IMG/VR virus record: IMGVR_UViG_3300021961_000151
Span: 1-48,652 of that record
DNA length: 48,652 bases
Origin: a virus
Reading direction: 5' to 3' (one strand)
Below the pieces are notes generated by a model, which did not search any database, had not been told where the DNA came from, and was given only the letters and a program-made list of their open reading frames with translations. Positions 35,140 to 44,338 of the stretch are shown piece after piece. Both the position numbers and the translations under genes were made by a program. Positions within the stretch are counted from its first letter, which is position 1. Each line of letters starts with the position of its first letter.

Positions 35140-35582
35140 TATCTATACCTCGTAATAGTTGTCTCTACTGAAATAATATTCTGCGATGCATTTAACACTT
35201 GTGCTTCTAGGTACACATTAAGACTATTATTCTCAGGAGTCATATTAATATCTAATTTTAAAATTTTGGCTCTAGGTTCAAATGCTTCTATTTGTTTTAT
35301 AATTCTATCTCTCATAAGAAACGATGTTACATCATCAGCTAATTCAAATAACATAGCTCTTAAATTACCACCAAAGTTAGGAAGAAAAGGTTTTTCTAAC
35401 TTATTAGTTAATATAAGATTTTTTAATGCTTGTTTGACTGCAGCGGCATCTTGTTTCTTATAAATCTCACCAGATGGTTTAGCTGTAAAAGTTAAATCAA
35501 TATCTTTAAACAGTCGAGTCTTAGCCGTTAGTAAACTAGCGGATCCTAAGTTACCATCTTCAATTGAGAACGCTTTTGCCAT
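35139..35582 (-). CDS. 25: baseplate wedge protein gp25 (lysozyme-like fold)
   Basis: Small wedge protein that initiates sheath assembly; it has a lysozyme-like fold without lytic function. The 147 aa (T4: 132) carry the hallmark FEPRAKI at about residues 103-109 and the NLRAMLFE and DDVTSFLMRDRIIKQIE helices. There is no SD; an exact TATAAATA lies 5 nt before the ATG, so the late transcript would start on or next to the start codon. Followed directly by gp6. Confidence 0.93.
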   Translation of the reverse strand: MAKAFSIEDGNLGSASLLTAKTRLFKDIDLTFTAKPSGEIYKKQDAAAVKQALKNLILTNKLEKPFLPNFGGNLRAMLFELADDVTSFLMRDRIIKQIEAFEPRAKILKLDINMTPENNSLNVYLEAQVLNASQNIISVETTITRYR

Positions 35583-35587
35583 ACTTT

Positions 35588-35595
35588 TATTTATA
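35588..35595 (-). promoter_or_regulatory. T4-type late promoter immediately before gp25
   Basis: Exact TATAAATA on the minus strand, then AAAGT and the ATG at 35582. With the usual 5-nt distance to the start site, the first transcribed base would be the A of the ATG. Confidence 0.72.
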
Positions 35596-36928
35596 TGTTA
35601 CCAAAGACACGATTGGCTACTCTTTCACCACCATCTTGTAACATTCTATTAATAAATCCAGTATCTACATTAGTTGCATAGCCCCAATTCTCATCAGCCT
35701 CACCTGTAATAGTAACCATATCTAACCAAGGATTACTTGTTTTAAGATATTCTACCATACCAGCAGTTACATTAGCAGTGGTGGTTCTATTGTAGTTTCG
35801 TGAATAGTCACTAGAAGGAGTAAAACCATTAGCATGTGTTCCAGACACAGCAGTAAACTGACCTTCTTGTTTAACCACATCAATAATATTATTAGGGTAT
35901 CTATCATTCTTCACTCTGTTTAAAATAACAGTAGTGAGATAGCTTCTCTCTAATGCATTATCACTAACACTAGCTAACACAGTACGAGTCAACGCATTTA
36001 ATTCTGCTTCTGATACTTCTCTATTAATAAAAGCTTCTACTTTTGTCTTTAGGTTAGAATAATTAGGTTCTACTTTAAGTAACAAGTTACTATTAGCTGC
36101 ATCTATAGTACTATTATCTACTGTAGTAGGTGCTTGTATGATATCAGATATAGGTATAGTAGGTGCTGGTAAACTGTCTGGCGCTGGTTCTACATTATTC
36201 GATTGATTAGTTACAATGATTGGATCACGAATATCTAGTTTAGGTTTAAGCTCTACCAATTCATTCATAGCAAATAAAGAATGATTGTAGTAGGTACTAA
36301 TCTGTCTTTCAAATGTTAAATCAAAAGCATAATTAGCATTGGGCATAATTAATATAATCTGTGCATGTAGAGTACCATTAGGATCAAAGGTATCGTATTC
36401 TAAAATTAAATGATCGAAGTTTAAATAATCTTTCCAAAACTCTACTACGTCAAAAGTTTTCTCTAAATCTACTTGACCTTTCTTATTGATTACTTGATAG
36501 ACAATAGCGCGGCCTGTAGTTTTTAGTTCTGCAAAAGTAGCGCCTGGATTGTTAGCATTAAAGGTTGGGAATCGTTCAGTTGCCATATAGTTGGCTAAAT
36601 GACTAGCAGTATTCGGATTAAATGCATTGTATGGTATCGTACCGTTACCACCTGGACGATAATGTCTATAGACACCTTCACTAACTACTAAAGATATATC
36701 TTTAAAAGCTCTTTGATCATCGTTAATCATACGCAATGCTTCGGCATGCAAATATAGATTACGTGCTATCTGCGTACGGTTTTGTGTTGGGAAGTTTTCT
36801 AGTCTACAAGGACTACTCCGGCTACCCATAAACTTACTAATAGTCACACCTGGCGCTAAAGAAGTATTACCTGATAAATTACCTTTTACAAAATTAGGAT
36901 TATACTTCGGGTCTACCAATAATATCAT
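35591..36928 (-). CDS. hub-region protein with M15-like and SleB-like domains
   Basis: 445-aa baseplate-hub protein. Residues about 55-215 resemble an M15_3 D,D-peptidase fold: NLYLHAEALRMI, VVSEGVYR, ASHL, TGRAIV, FDHLILEYDTF, LHAQIIL. The zinc-binding Asp after GRA appears to be Val. Residues about 309-420 resemble the SleB cell-wall hydrolase domain: LTTVILNRVKNDRYPNNIIDVVKQEGQFTAV matches the family well, but Ser stands where the catalytic Glu (AEA) is expected. A Pro/Asn-rich linker (about 240-295) joins them. AGGA lies 8 nt before the ATG. It may be a structural relic or a wall-binding module; activity is doubtful. Confidence 0.65.
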   Translation of the reverse strand: MILLVDPKYNPNFVKGNLSGNTSLAPGVTISKFMGSRSSPCRLENFPTQNRTQIARNLYLHAEALRMINDDQRAFKDISLVVSEGVYRHYRPGGNGTIPYNAFNPNTASHLANYMATERFPTFNANNPGATFAELKTTGRAIVYQVINKKGQVDLEKTFDVVEFWKDYLNFDHLILEYDTFDPNGTLHAQIILIMPNANYAFDLTFERQISTYYNHSLFAMNELVELKPKLDIRDPIIVTNQSNNVEPAPDSLPAPTIPISDIIQAPTTVDNSTIDAANSNLLLKVEPNYSNLKTKVEAFINREVSEAELNALTRTVLASVSDNALERSYLTTVILNRVKNDRYPNNIIDVVKQEGQFTAVSGTHANGFTPSSDYSRNYNRTTTANVTAGMVEYLKTSNPWLDMVTITGEADENWGYATNVDTGFINRMLQDGGERVANRVFGNI

Positions 36929-38358
36929 GTTCTTTTCCTCGGAATAAATCTTTGACTTCTATTTTCTAATGCGTTATTGCCTAAAGGTGTATAACCAAAT
37001 CTAGAAGTAGGTTCATTAGTACTAGTTCTACCTCTTTCAATATTACCCGCTGGTACACTAATATGATAATTACCATGTAGCTTACGCTTCTGAACTAATT
37101 TATTAGCAAAGTCTGCATTAGTAGTTTTATACGTTCTTAACTTAGCACGAATCTCATGTATATCTGGTTCGTGATCTAATAAACCTTTGTAGTCATCTAG
37201 ATGTATTAAATCATTTAAGTAATTATGATCAACATCTAAATCAATATTCTTAATAGCATAATCAGACATATGACACAAACCTATTTCTACTGGAGTGACA
37301 GGAGGTGGTATAATAGGAATAGTAGGAATGATAGGTACAATAGGAATCAAAGTTGGAGCTGGTAGTGCACCTAACTTAATTGCTTGTAAAGCTTGTAATG
37401 AATTAAGAGATATATTAGACGCACCGGCTACTAATGCCATAGCTGCCGTACCTTGTAATTGACCTGTAAAGGTACATAGGCCTGGTATACCTGTATAATG
37501 GCTACCCCAATATTCTACAAAGTCACCACCTATCTTACCTGTAATACCAGTCACTGATACTTGATCACCATTGATGTTAGTGACTTGACCAGTAGCTGCC
37601 CATTCTAAAGCGCCCGATTGCTTAAAGGTACCACTACTGTGCATATCAATATTACCCATACTATTTAATTGATAATGGTTATGATGATGATGTTCAGAAG
37701 TACCATAAGAGCGTCGTACATCTTTTTCTACGATCACTGTTTCTGCTTGACCTTTAATAACTTCTTTATAATCGTTAAGAATCTCAGTAGACTTAGAACC
37801 ATGTATGACTTCTCGTACATTGTTTTTACCAGATATGTTAATGTTACCACCTACTGATAAATTATAGTCACCAGTTACATGCACATCTAAATTACCACGA
37901 TACACTAACTGTCCATTACCTTCTACGATCACAGTATGATCAGCTCCTACAATCTCTACTTGGTTTCTAGGAGAACTATATAGTGTAGAACCATCAGCTC
38001 TTAATTCTATACCAGAACCAGAACGATGTTTAATTAATATTCTTTCACCGCCAGGAGTATCATCTATTTCAATGATATGACCTGATTGTGTTTCTTGAAC
38101 TGAGTTTAAAGGATAAACAGAAGGCTTTTGATCTGGTAAATCAATAGAGATACCAATGTCACCGCCACCTGTAAATAATTCATTAACAGTAGCTCCTCGT
38201 GCAGCTGTATTAATAGAAGAACCGAAGAAATAATTCTGCTTAGGATATTCTCCTGAAGCATCTGCAAAACCATCGGGCTCATACACTCCAGTAGTTAACT
38301 CTGGACCATCACCTCTGTTAGCTATTCTTTTTTGTAAATCATCTCTTGCTGTGGTCAT
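36925..38358 (-). CDS. 5: gp5-like central spike, beta-helix with extra C-terminal domain
   Basis: Central puncturing spike. Residues about 90-335 form a VgrG/gp5C-type triple-strand beta-helix: SGHIIEIDDTPGGERILIKH, SGIELRADGS, HTVIVEGNGQLVYRGNLDVHVTGDYNLSVGGNINI. A His cluster HHHHNH at 223-228 suggests a metal site in the helix. A Pro-rich linker (PTLIPIVPIIPTIPIIPPP) and about 115 further residues follow, unusual after a spike tip. There is no lysozyme or OB-fold in this gene; those functions lie in the two upstream genes. GAGGTG before the ATG; four-base overlap with the next gene. Confidence 0.82.
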   Translation of the reverse strand: MTTARDDLQKRIANRGDGPELTTGVYEPDGFADASGEYPKQNYFFGSSINTAARGATVNELFTGGGDIGISIDLPDQKPSVYPLNSVQETQSGHIIEIDDTPGGERILIKHRSGSGIELRADGSTLYSSPRNQVEIVGADHTVIVEGNGQLVYRGNLDVHVTGDYNLSVGGNINISGKNNVREVIHGSKSTEILNDYKEVIKGQAETVIVEKDVRRSYGTSEHHHHNHYQLNSMGNIDMHSSGTFKQSGALEWAATGQVTNINGDQVSVTGITGKIGGDFVEYWGSHYTGIPGLCTFTGQLQGTAAMALVAGASNISLNSLQALQAIKLGALPAPTLIPIVPIIPTIPIIPPPVTPVEIGLCHMSDYAIKNIDLDVDHNYLNDLIHLDDYKGLLDHEPDIHEIRAKLRTYKTTNADFANKLVQKRKLHGNYHISVPAGNIERGRTSTNEPTSRFGYTPLGNNALENRSQRFIPRKRT

Positions 38359-40127
38359 GAGATCGCACCTCTATTTAATAAATTGTTACAATACTCTTCT
38401 ACATCAAAACCTGGATCTGGTTGATTAACATCTATAGCGTTATGACCTAATATACGCATGCCAGGATATTTAGTTTTCAAAGCGCGCACAAAGGTTTCAA
38501 AAGTATTAAATTGTGTTCTAGTTAATGAACGTACTGTTCTAAATCTTTCAGGATCAGGTGTACCAGTAGGACAATTATACCCACCTACAAAAGCTATCGA
38601 TAGACTTCTTAGATCAGGTATGAGTTCTGCTGTATTAGAAAATAATTCAGGAGGTCTACCTCTTTGTAATACACCATTACGTTTAATAATATAATGATAC
38701 AATATACCATCGTGGCCTAAATCTTTATGAGCAGCATCTATATCATGCGCATCCAAATCTGCATTAACAAAAGAATCAGTCCAATGTACAATACATCTAT
38801 TGATTTCATCTTTATCAAAAGATACCATTTCAGCTTTTAATTCTTCTTCTGAATTGATAGTAGTAAATACATAATCAGCTTGACCCCATAAGTTGGCCGC
38901 TGCTCCTAATTCTATAGGAGTATTGAATACTGATTGTGAAGTATCTAGCTGACTTGCTATACTTTCTGTAATGGTTACTAAAGTCTCTGGTGTTAATGTT
39001 TCTGTAGTTCTATTAGGATTATTACGATTAGCTTCTTGTTGTCCTGCACCTACACCAGGTACAGTATTGCTAATAGCATTATTAATACGTGAGTTGATAG
39101 CAGCTATTTGATCTCTTAAGTTATCTTCTAAAGTACCTGCTTGACGCCATGCATCTAATGTCTGTTGTGCTTCTTCTGTTGTTTGACCTAATATACCTCC
39201 AAGTAAACCAGTAGTATTACTAAAATCTATAGTAGGTTGTCCATTCAATATAGATTGAGCGTAAGTATCTAATAAGTCAGCAGCACTTGCATTAAACTGT
39301 AAATCACTAGCTAGATTAGTTAATGAATCTAACAAACCTTGAGGTCCATTTTTAAATGTATTAAAGGCACCAGTTACCGTATCTGAAATACCACTGACAC
39401 CAGCAGCGTCTGCAGTAGCATGTAAAATATTATTCCAACCAGTTAAATCACCACTTAGTATTCTTCTACCTAATCCAGTAATAGCTAATATTAAAGATAT
39501 TAATGAACCTGTTGAATTATTAGTAATCACAGAAGGAGTAGAAAAAGTATAAGCATCAGAATCAAAAGCCGGTGCGGATATAGTAACAGTAGGAGGTGTA
39601 CCACTATAAGAACCACTATCTACTATACTAATACTAGAGATGACTCCGTTAGATAAATTAGCAGATAATATAGCACCTCCACCACTAACAGTAATAGTCG
39701 GATCTTCAAAATAACCATAACCACCTGAATCTAAACTTACAGAAGCTATAGCGGTAGCACCACCATTAAGAGTTACAGTACCAATAGCAGCGGGCTTAGG
39801 TTGATAAGCTCTAGTAGGAGCAAAGTCCATAGTTATTTTAGAAGTAGTAAAGGTTAAACCTAACATAGAAGCAATTTGTTGTATACCTGCTCCCGATGGA
39901 TCTGTAATAGCACCTAATACTTTATCAGCTGATAGATTTTCTATACCACCAATATTTTCTAAAAAGTCTTTACCAGCATTAACAGCTGACATACCTGATT
40001 TAATATCACCTGCATCTGCTCCTAATAATGAAGCACCAACTACAGCGCTATTACGTATTAGGTTGCTTTCTGAATTTTGTGCAGCTTCGTTACCCGAGTT
40101 TTGAACTGCTTGATCTAAAGTACTCAT
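38355..40127 (-). CDS. hub-region protein with C-terminal N-acetylmuramoyl-L-alanine amidase domain
   Basis: 590 aa. The C-terminal 147 residues are an Amidase_2/PGRP fold: RCIVHWTDS with zinc ligand His448, GILYHYIIKRNG, FVGGYN, and ILGHNAIDVNQPDPGFD with zinc ligands His562 and Asp571. The Lys normally two residues before the Asp ligand reads Gln569, so efficiency is uncertain. The N-terminal part has an Ala/Gly-rich helical region, then a Gly-rich beta repeat (GGYGYFEDPTITVSGGG), which also appears in gp8. It is sited between the gp5 OB-fold gene and the spike gene, so it is probably a tail-tip amidase for crossing the cell wall. GAGGTG 6 nt before the ATG. Confidence 0.82.
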   Translation of the reverse strand: MSTLDQAVQNSGNEAAQNSESNLIRNSAVVGASLLGADAGDIKSGMSAVNAGKDFLENIGGIENLSADKVLGAITDPSGAGIQQIASMLGLTFTTSKITMDFAPTRAYQPKPAAIGTVTLNGGATAIASVSLDSGGYGYFEDPTITVSGGGAILSANLSNGVISSISIVDSGSYSGTPPTVTISAPAFDSDAYTFSTPSVITNNSTGSLISLILAITGLGRRILSGDLTGWNNILHATADAAGVSGISDTVTGAFNTFKNGPQGLLDSLTNLASDLQFNASAADLLDTYAQSILNGQPTIDFSNTTGLLGGILGQTTEEAQQTLDAWRQAGTLEDNLRDQIAAINSRINNAISNTVPGVGAGQQEANRNNPNRTTETLTPETLVTITESIASQLDTSQSVFNTPIELGAAANLWGQADYVFTTINSEEELKAEMVSFDKDEINRCIVHWTDSFVNADLDAHDIDAAHKDLGHDGILYHYIIKRNGVLQRGRPPELFSNTAELIPDLRSLSIAFVGGYNCPTGTPDPERFRTVRSLTRTQFNTFETFVRALKTKYPGMRILGHNAIDVNQPDPGFDVEEYCNNLLNRGAIS

Positions 40128-40966
40128 GCTAACACCTCATTTCTAGCTAATAAACATAACTCTAGAATATCATTATACAATGATGTCTCTGTATTGTTCA
40201 TGTAATATTGTTTAACTATCATAGCTGAACCATCTTTACCTACTACTTTTTTAGATCGTAATAGTTTTCCATTAGTTGTTACATCTGTAGTTCTTAATTG
40301 ATGTAATATAAAATTTAATTGTACTGGAAACTTAAGATAAGATGGATTTTGTTCTAAAGGATCTACCAAATAATATTTTGCAAATACTTTTAATTCTCTA
40401 GCATCAAAGTTATTCCATTTTGCTATACCACTATTATTAGTATCAAATCTAGGATTAAATTTGGATACAAAATCTAAATTACCTACTATACCAGCAGCTT
40501 GTTCTACAGTATATCCATTATCTATAAAGAATTTCATAGCTTCAGATCTTCTTCTTTTTCTTTGTGGCTCTCCTGTCAAACCTTCTGAAGCAAATATAGG
40601 CACTACTTGTTCTGTATTCTCTGAACCTATAGTTTGTTGTGCGGTAGGATATTCTGTTCTAGGTAAAGATCCTAATACTAAAGGAATCTGAGAAGATACG
40701 CCATCTGCAAAGAAACCAAATACTAAAGCACCAGACAATAATTGTGGTGTACGACCTATACCAGATACTCCACCTTCAGTAGTAGGTATAATAACTTGTG
40801 CCCATGGTAAATCTTTTTCTGGTACCATACTTAATCGTGGATCATGTACACCATGTATTCTAACACGGACTCTACCTTCAAATCCGATAGGTGGAGTATG
40901 ATCTACTACTATACCAGTAAACCATCGAACATTGTCACCGTAAAATTGTTTCTCTAAAGTCTTCAT
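40124..40966 (-). CDS. 5: baseplate hub gp5 N-terminal part: OB-fold plus lysozyme-like domain
   Basis: 280 aa. Residues 10-105 are the gp5 OB-fold (WFTGIVVDHTPPIGFEGRVRVRIHGVHDP and PLVLGSLPR), which docks on the gp27-like ring. Residues 140-210 resemble the phage-tail lysozyme domain Phage_lysozyme2: AMKFFIDNGYTVEQAAGIVGN, SKFNPRFDTNNSGIAKWN. The family's catalytic Glu in the GNxxxES motif is Val167 here, so the domain is probably inactive. T4 gp5 holds OB-fold, lysozyme and spike in one chain; here they are split over separate genes. Start and stop overlap the neighbours by four bases. Confidence 0.8.
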   Translation of the reverse strand: MKTLEKQFYGDNVRWFTGIVVDHTPPIGFEGRVRVRIHGVHDPRLSMVPEKDLPWAQVIIPTTEGGVSGIGRTPQLLSGALVFGFFADGVSSQIPLVLGSLPRTEYPTAQQTIGSENTEQVVPIFASEGLTGEPQRKRRRSEAMKFFIDNGYTVEQAAGIVGNLDFVSKFNPRFDTNNSGIAKWNNFDARELKVFAKYYLVDPLEQNPSYLKFPVQLNFILHQLRTTDVTTNGKLLRSKKVVGKDGSAMIVKQYYMNNTETSLYNDILELCLLARNEVLA

Positions 40967-42351
40967 GATACATTACTCAACGGTACATCTGCTTCGTACT
41001 TAGACATCATTACATCTGTACTAATACCATTAGTATTAAATATTAATCGATTAGCGTATATAATATAATCTCCAGATAGATTCACATCTTTGATACTATC
41101 TGCATCAGGTGTAAAAGAAGCAGCTTGGAAATTACAGGTTATTTTTTGTCCTGTGCCAGCACCCGTAGAGAAGAATACATCACCAGGTATCTCTGCTGAT
41201 ATCATATTCTTTTGAAAAGCTACTTTAAGTGCTAAGCTTTCTAATCTTTTTCTTAATTTATGTATACCGTTATCATCATAGTAACCATCGTTATCTAAAT
41301 AAGTATTAGATGAATTTACAGTATCAAATGATATACCTTCTAATTCATCAGGTATAAGATTCTCTGCTACAATACCATTAGTATTGTCAGCTGGTGTACG
41401 AACTACATGTAATGGATCAAATACATTTTGTTCTTTAGTTAATAAATTGTTTTGATACATGCGTCGTAATTGTTCTCGGATGCTAAAATGCGCTTGAGTC
41501 ATTCTACCAGTATTTAAATCTACATTGCTAATACCAGAACCAATACCGCCTAACTCTTGCATAGTTAAAGCGTTAGAATAATCTTTGACATTGATGTCAC
41601 CAATCTGAAATCCTAAATTATCATAGAATTGTATTTCTTCTGGAGATACACCAGGCGCTATAACAAACATCTGTTGATTCATAGAGAAAGGTCTTTCAAC
41701 ATTCATAGCTGGTTGTGTTAATAGATTATGTAGATCATCCATAACCATGACGTCATGATAGAGTGAAGTATGTAGAAAATAAGGACAACCTATAAAAGAA
41801 GTAGCACGATCATTAATCCATCCCATAGCTTCTAATGGTTTTAGATAAGGTATGCATACTGTCATACGTTCTTGTACAGGACGTGATCGTGTAGTAAGTA
41901 AAGCTGCAAAGGGCTTTTTCAAATAATCTTTACAAATACTTTCTATAATTTCTATAGGTGTACCAGTATAAGATTTACTTACTTGTTTTAAACTGTTTAG
42001 ATAATAATGTTTTTCTATCAAACCTAAAGTGTATACTCTTCTTCTTTCACCTTCAGTATTCATTTGTTCAATGTTGTTAATAATAAAATCTTTTCGTATA
42101 CGAGGTTTGGTAGCTGAAGATATAGTTGATTCAATTTCTAAATGTAAAGACTCTGTACCTCTAAACGATATACCATCCATAAGATTATTATCATCTTGTA
42201 TGAGTATTTTACCAGTGACAAAAGGTTGATCTAATTTTTCAAATAGAATAATCTCAGCAATAGAGCTAACTATAGATATAGGTAATGGCAGCTTATCAGA
42301 GGTGATGTCAGCTACTGTTATTCGATAAGGTAATTGTGCTGACTCGAACAT
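40963..42351 (-). CDS. baseplate hub protein, gp27-like
   Basis: 462 aa with the layout of a contractile-tail hub (gp27/gpD type): an N-terminal tube-like domain (IAEIILFEKLDQPFVTGKILIQDDNNLMDG, then DFIINNIEQMNTEGERRRVYTLGL), then YTGTPIEIIESICKDYLKKPF and VCIPYLKPLEAMGWINDRA, typical of hub proteins. It directly precedes the gp5 OB-fold gene, as expected for partners. T4 gp27 is 391 aa. Sequence resemblance to T4 gp27 is only by pattern and position, so the number is left out. Confidence 0.7.
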   Translation of the reverse strand: MFESAQLPYRITVADITSDKLPLPISIVSSIAEIILFEKLDQPFVTGKILIQDDNNLMDGISFRGTESLHLEIESTISSATKPRIRKDFIINNIEQMNTEGERRRVYTLGLIEKHYYLNSLKQVSKSYTGTPIEIIESICKDYLKKPFAALLTTRSRPVQERMTVCIPYLKPLEAMGWINDRATSFIGCPYFLHTSLYHDVMVMDDLHNLLTQPAMNVERPFSMNQQMFVIAPGVSPEEIQFYDNLGFQIGDINVKDYSNALTMQELGGIGSGISNVDLNTGRMTQAHFSIREQLRRMYQNNLLTKEQNVFDPLHVVRTPADNTNGIVAENLIPDELEGISFDTVNSSNTYLDNDGYYDDNGIHKLRKRLESLALKVAFQKNMISAEIPGDVFFSTGAGTGQKITCNFQAASFTPDADSIKDVNLSGDYIIYANRLIFNTNGISTDVMMSKYEADVPLSNVS

Positions 42352-42352
42352 G

Positions 42353-43087
42353 TTACTTTAGATATTGTTTAAAGACACCTACCAAACTTGAAATGATTTC
42401 GGGTCTAATAACTTTAATTTGTTTATGTGATTCATTAACATTAAGATATTGTTCTAGATAAGTAACAATAGTTTTACCGCTAGTATTTTGTAAAGCTGGA
42501 TTGATATCTACCCAGTTACCACTAGCGTCTTCTAAATGATGTATACCATTATATTCATAGTCTTGTGCATATACAGTACAGTAATAATCAATATCGTCTG
42601 TGCCTGTATATTTCAATTGCTCACCCACATTAAAATTATCAGGGCCTTCAATGATTAATTGACCTAAATCTAAATTACGTCTTACGATAGTACCTACGGA
42701 ACCAGATAGTGTTCCAGTTACTTCTGTATCCACTTCAAAAATATGATCGCCTGCTATATGTAAAGGAGTAGCTGTTCTTACTGCCCAATCAGGATAGTTG
42801 GCCATAGCCTTAGTTCTAGCAAGTTGATAATCTAATGGCCACCCTGATTCCTTTAAATGATCATTCATATAAAAGAAGGTCCAATGATAATCAGGTGTAC
42901 CATATAGCTTGTATGATAATGTATCTGGTCTATCACCATCTAATATAGTGTAATAACGATAATCAGAGACTCTCTCTTTAACTTGATCGAACACATCCAC
43001 ATAGACAGATAGATTAGGAAAGGTTACTGACTTTACCTCATCACCGAATCGATAGCCTACTCTTGGGAAGTTATTAAAGTATTTCAT
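42353..43087 (-). CDS. 53: baseplate wedge protein gp53
   Basis: Wedge protein that anchors wedges to the hub. The 244 aa (T4: 196) contain YYTILDGDRPDTLSYKLYGTPDYHWTFFYMND, the LysM-like gp53 core that is strongly conserved, with WPLDYQLARTKAMANYP after it. Residues 100-170 look like an inserted small beta domain. It overlaps gp48 by four bases and is one base from the hub gene. Confidence 0.92.
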   Translation of the reverse strand: MKYFNNFPRVGYRFGDEVKSVTFPNLSVYVDVFDQVKERVSDYRYYTILDGDRPDTLSYKLYGTPDYHWTFFYMNDHLKESGWPLDYQLARTKAMANYPDWAVRTATPLHIAGDHIFEVDTEVTGTLSGSVGTIVRRNLDLGQLIIEGPDNFNVGEQLKYTGTDDIDYYCTVYAQDYEYNGIHHLEDASGNWVDINPALQNTSGKTIVTYLEQYLNVNESHKQIKVIRPEIISSLVGVFKQYLK

Positions 43088-44289
43088 ATCTCTACTTGTT
43101 CCCTACGCTCAGCATCCATCTGATCTTGTGCAGTCATGCCTTCTGATCTTGTAATAGCCCAAAACTTTTGTTTATCATACCATTTCTCTATATCTTTGCG
43201 AGATAATGGTTTTGCTTCTACAAAGGTTAATGTCATTCTTACTTCATTAAACTTACCGTCTCTAAACATACCCATTTGTGATGGGTTATAGGAAGTAGAT
43301 ATATTTCTAAGATAACAAGTTCTAAAATCTAATTGCGGTAATACACCACCTTTATACATAGCAGTAATTTCAAATACATTAGGAAATTTAAAACCTAATG
43401 GTATTTTACCTTCTGGATCAAAAATAACATCTGGATATATTTGCTTTCTAAATTCTTGTATGATTAATTCTAACTGAGTAGCTTCTTTTCTTGAAGTAGG
43501 TACTAATACAAAGTCAAAAGAAAATTCACGAACGTTAACATTATTAAATATAGTTCGTGTGTTAGGATTGACTGTAACTCGTGTTGCACCTTTAATAGCG
43601 CCACCGATAGCTTCTTGACCTAACATATTAGTCAACATAGCTGCACCCACAGCACCTAACTGTCCTGCATTACCTGTATTAGAAGCATTGCCTACTACGG
43701 CGTCTATAAGAGTTCGTAAACCAGTACCAGTTGCACCTACTACATTACCACCACCTGCTGAGATAGCTTGTTGTGCACCAGCACCTATAGCACCTAAGTT
43801 AACATTACCGTAATCAATAGTATCAGGTATAGTGATGTTAGGTGGTAAGTATAAAGCAATCATAGCACCCGTTTCTTCTCTAGGACTGGATGAAGTAGCT
43901 CGTATGTCTGCACCAGCAAAACTTTCTTGCGCTACGCCAACTACGTTTTCAAAAGTTTTAGCCCAATCCCAATCGTTGGCTCTTAACTGCGCTAAAAAAC
44001 TTTGATCTAATAGAGTACCAGTAAAAGTCTTTGCTTGATCTAAAAAGTTAATAAATGATCTACCTAAACCTACTAAGTCTACAGCTTTAGGTTCATAGGC
44101 GCGAAACAATAGAGTGGCTTTTTGTTCTTCATACCCCATTCTTTCAGGGAATCTTAATACTTTATTATGTACGCCACCTAGAGCTTCCCAATCTCCTTGA
44201 TCTAATTCACTCAAAGGAACTCCTGCAGCTACTTGTCTACCAAATTGCGCTCTAGCTCTTTCTTGTAAAATATCGACTCTATTAGCCAT
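43084..44289 (-). CDS. 48: baseplate tail-tube cap gp48
   Basis: Caps the hub and nucleates the tail tube. The 401 aa (T4: 364) have an N-terminal ERMGYEEQKATLLFRAYEPK segment, an Ala/Gly-rich centre, and a C-terminal tube-like domain: NVNVREFSFDFVLVPTSRKEATQLELIIQEFRKQIYP, then CYLRNISTSYNPSQMGMFRDGKFNEVRMTLTF. This fold is shared by T4 gp48, gp54 and the tail tube. First gene of the long minus-strand run, with an exact late promoter 30 nt upstream. Confidence 0.88.
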   Translation of the reverse strand: MANRVDILQERARAQFGRQVAAGVPLSELDQGDWEALGGVHNKVLRFPERMGYEEQKATLLFRAYEPKAVDLVGLGRSFINFLDQAKTFTGTLLDQSFLAQLRANDWDWAKTFENVVGVAQESFAGADIRATSSSPREETGAMIALYLPPNITIPDTIDYGNVNLGAIGAGAQQAISAGGGNVVGATGTGLRTLIDAVVGNASNTGNAGQLGAVGAAMLTNMLGQEAIGGAIKGATRVTVNPNTRTIFNNVNVREFSFDFVLVPTSRKEATQLELIIQEFRKQIYPDVIFDPEGKIPLGFKFPNVFEITAMYKGGVLPQLDFRTCYLRNISTSYNPSQMGMFRDGKFNEVRMTLTFVEAKPLSRKDIEKWYDKQKFWAITRSEGMTAQDQMDAERREQVEI

Positions 44290-44300
44290 ATATGAAGTCC

Positions 44301-44308
44301 AATAAATA
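44301..44308 (+). promoter_or_regulatory. late-type promoter for gp4 (plus strand)
   Basis: AATAAATA on the plus strand, the NATAAATA form. Predicted start near 44314; AAGGA lies 7 nt before the gp4 ATG. Confidence 0.55.
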
Positions 44309-44319
44309 ATTAATGAATT

Positions 44320-44327
44320 TATTTATA
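44320..44327 (-). promoter_or_regulatory. T4-type late promoter for gp48 and the minus-strand run
   Basis: Exact TATAAATA on the minus strand, predicted start near 44314, leader about 25 nt. It faces the plus-strand element at 44301-44308, so both would fire from almost the same base pair. Confidence 0.72.
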
Positions 44328-44338
44328 AGGAAACTCAG

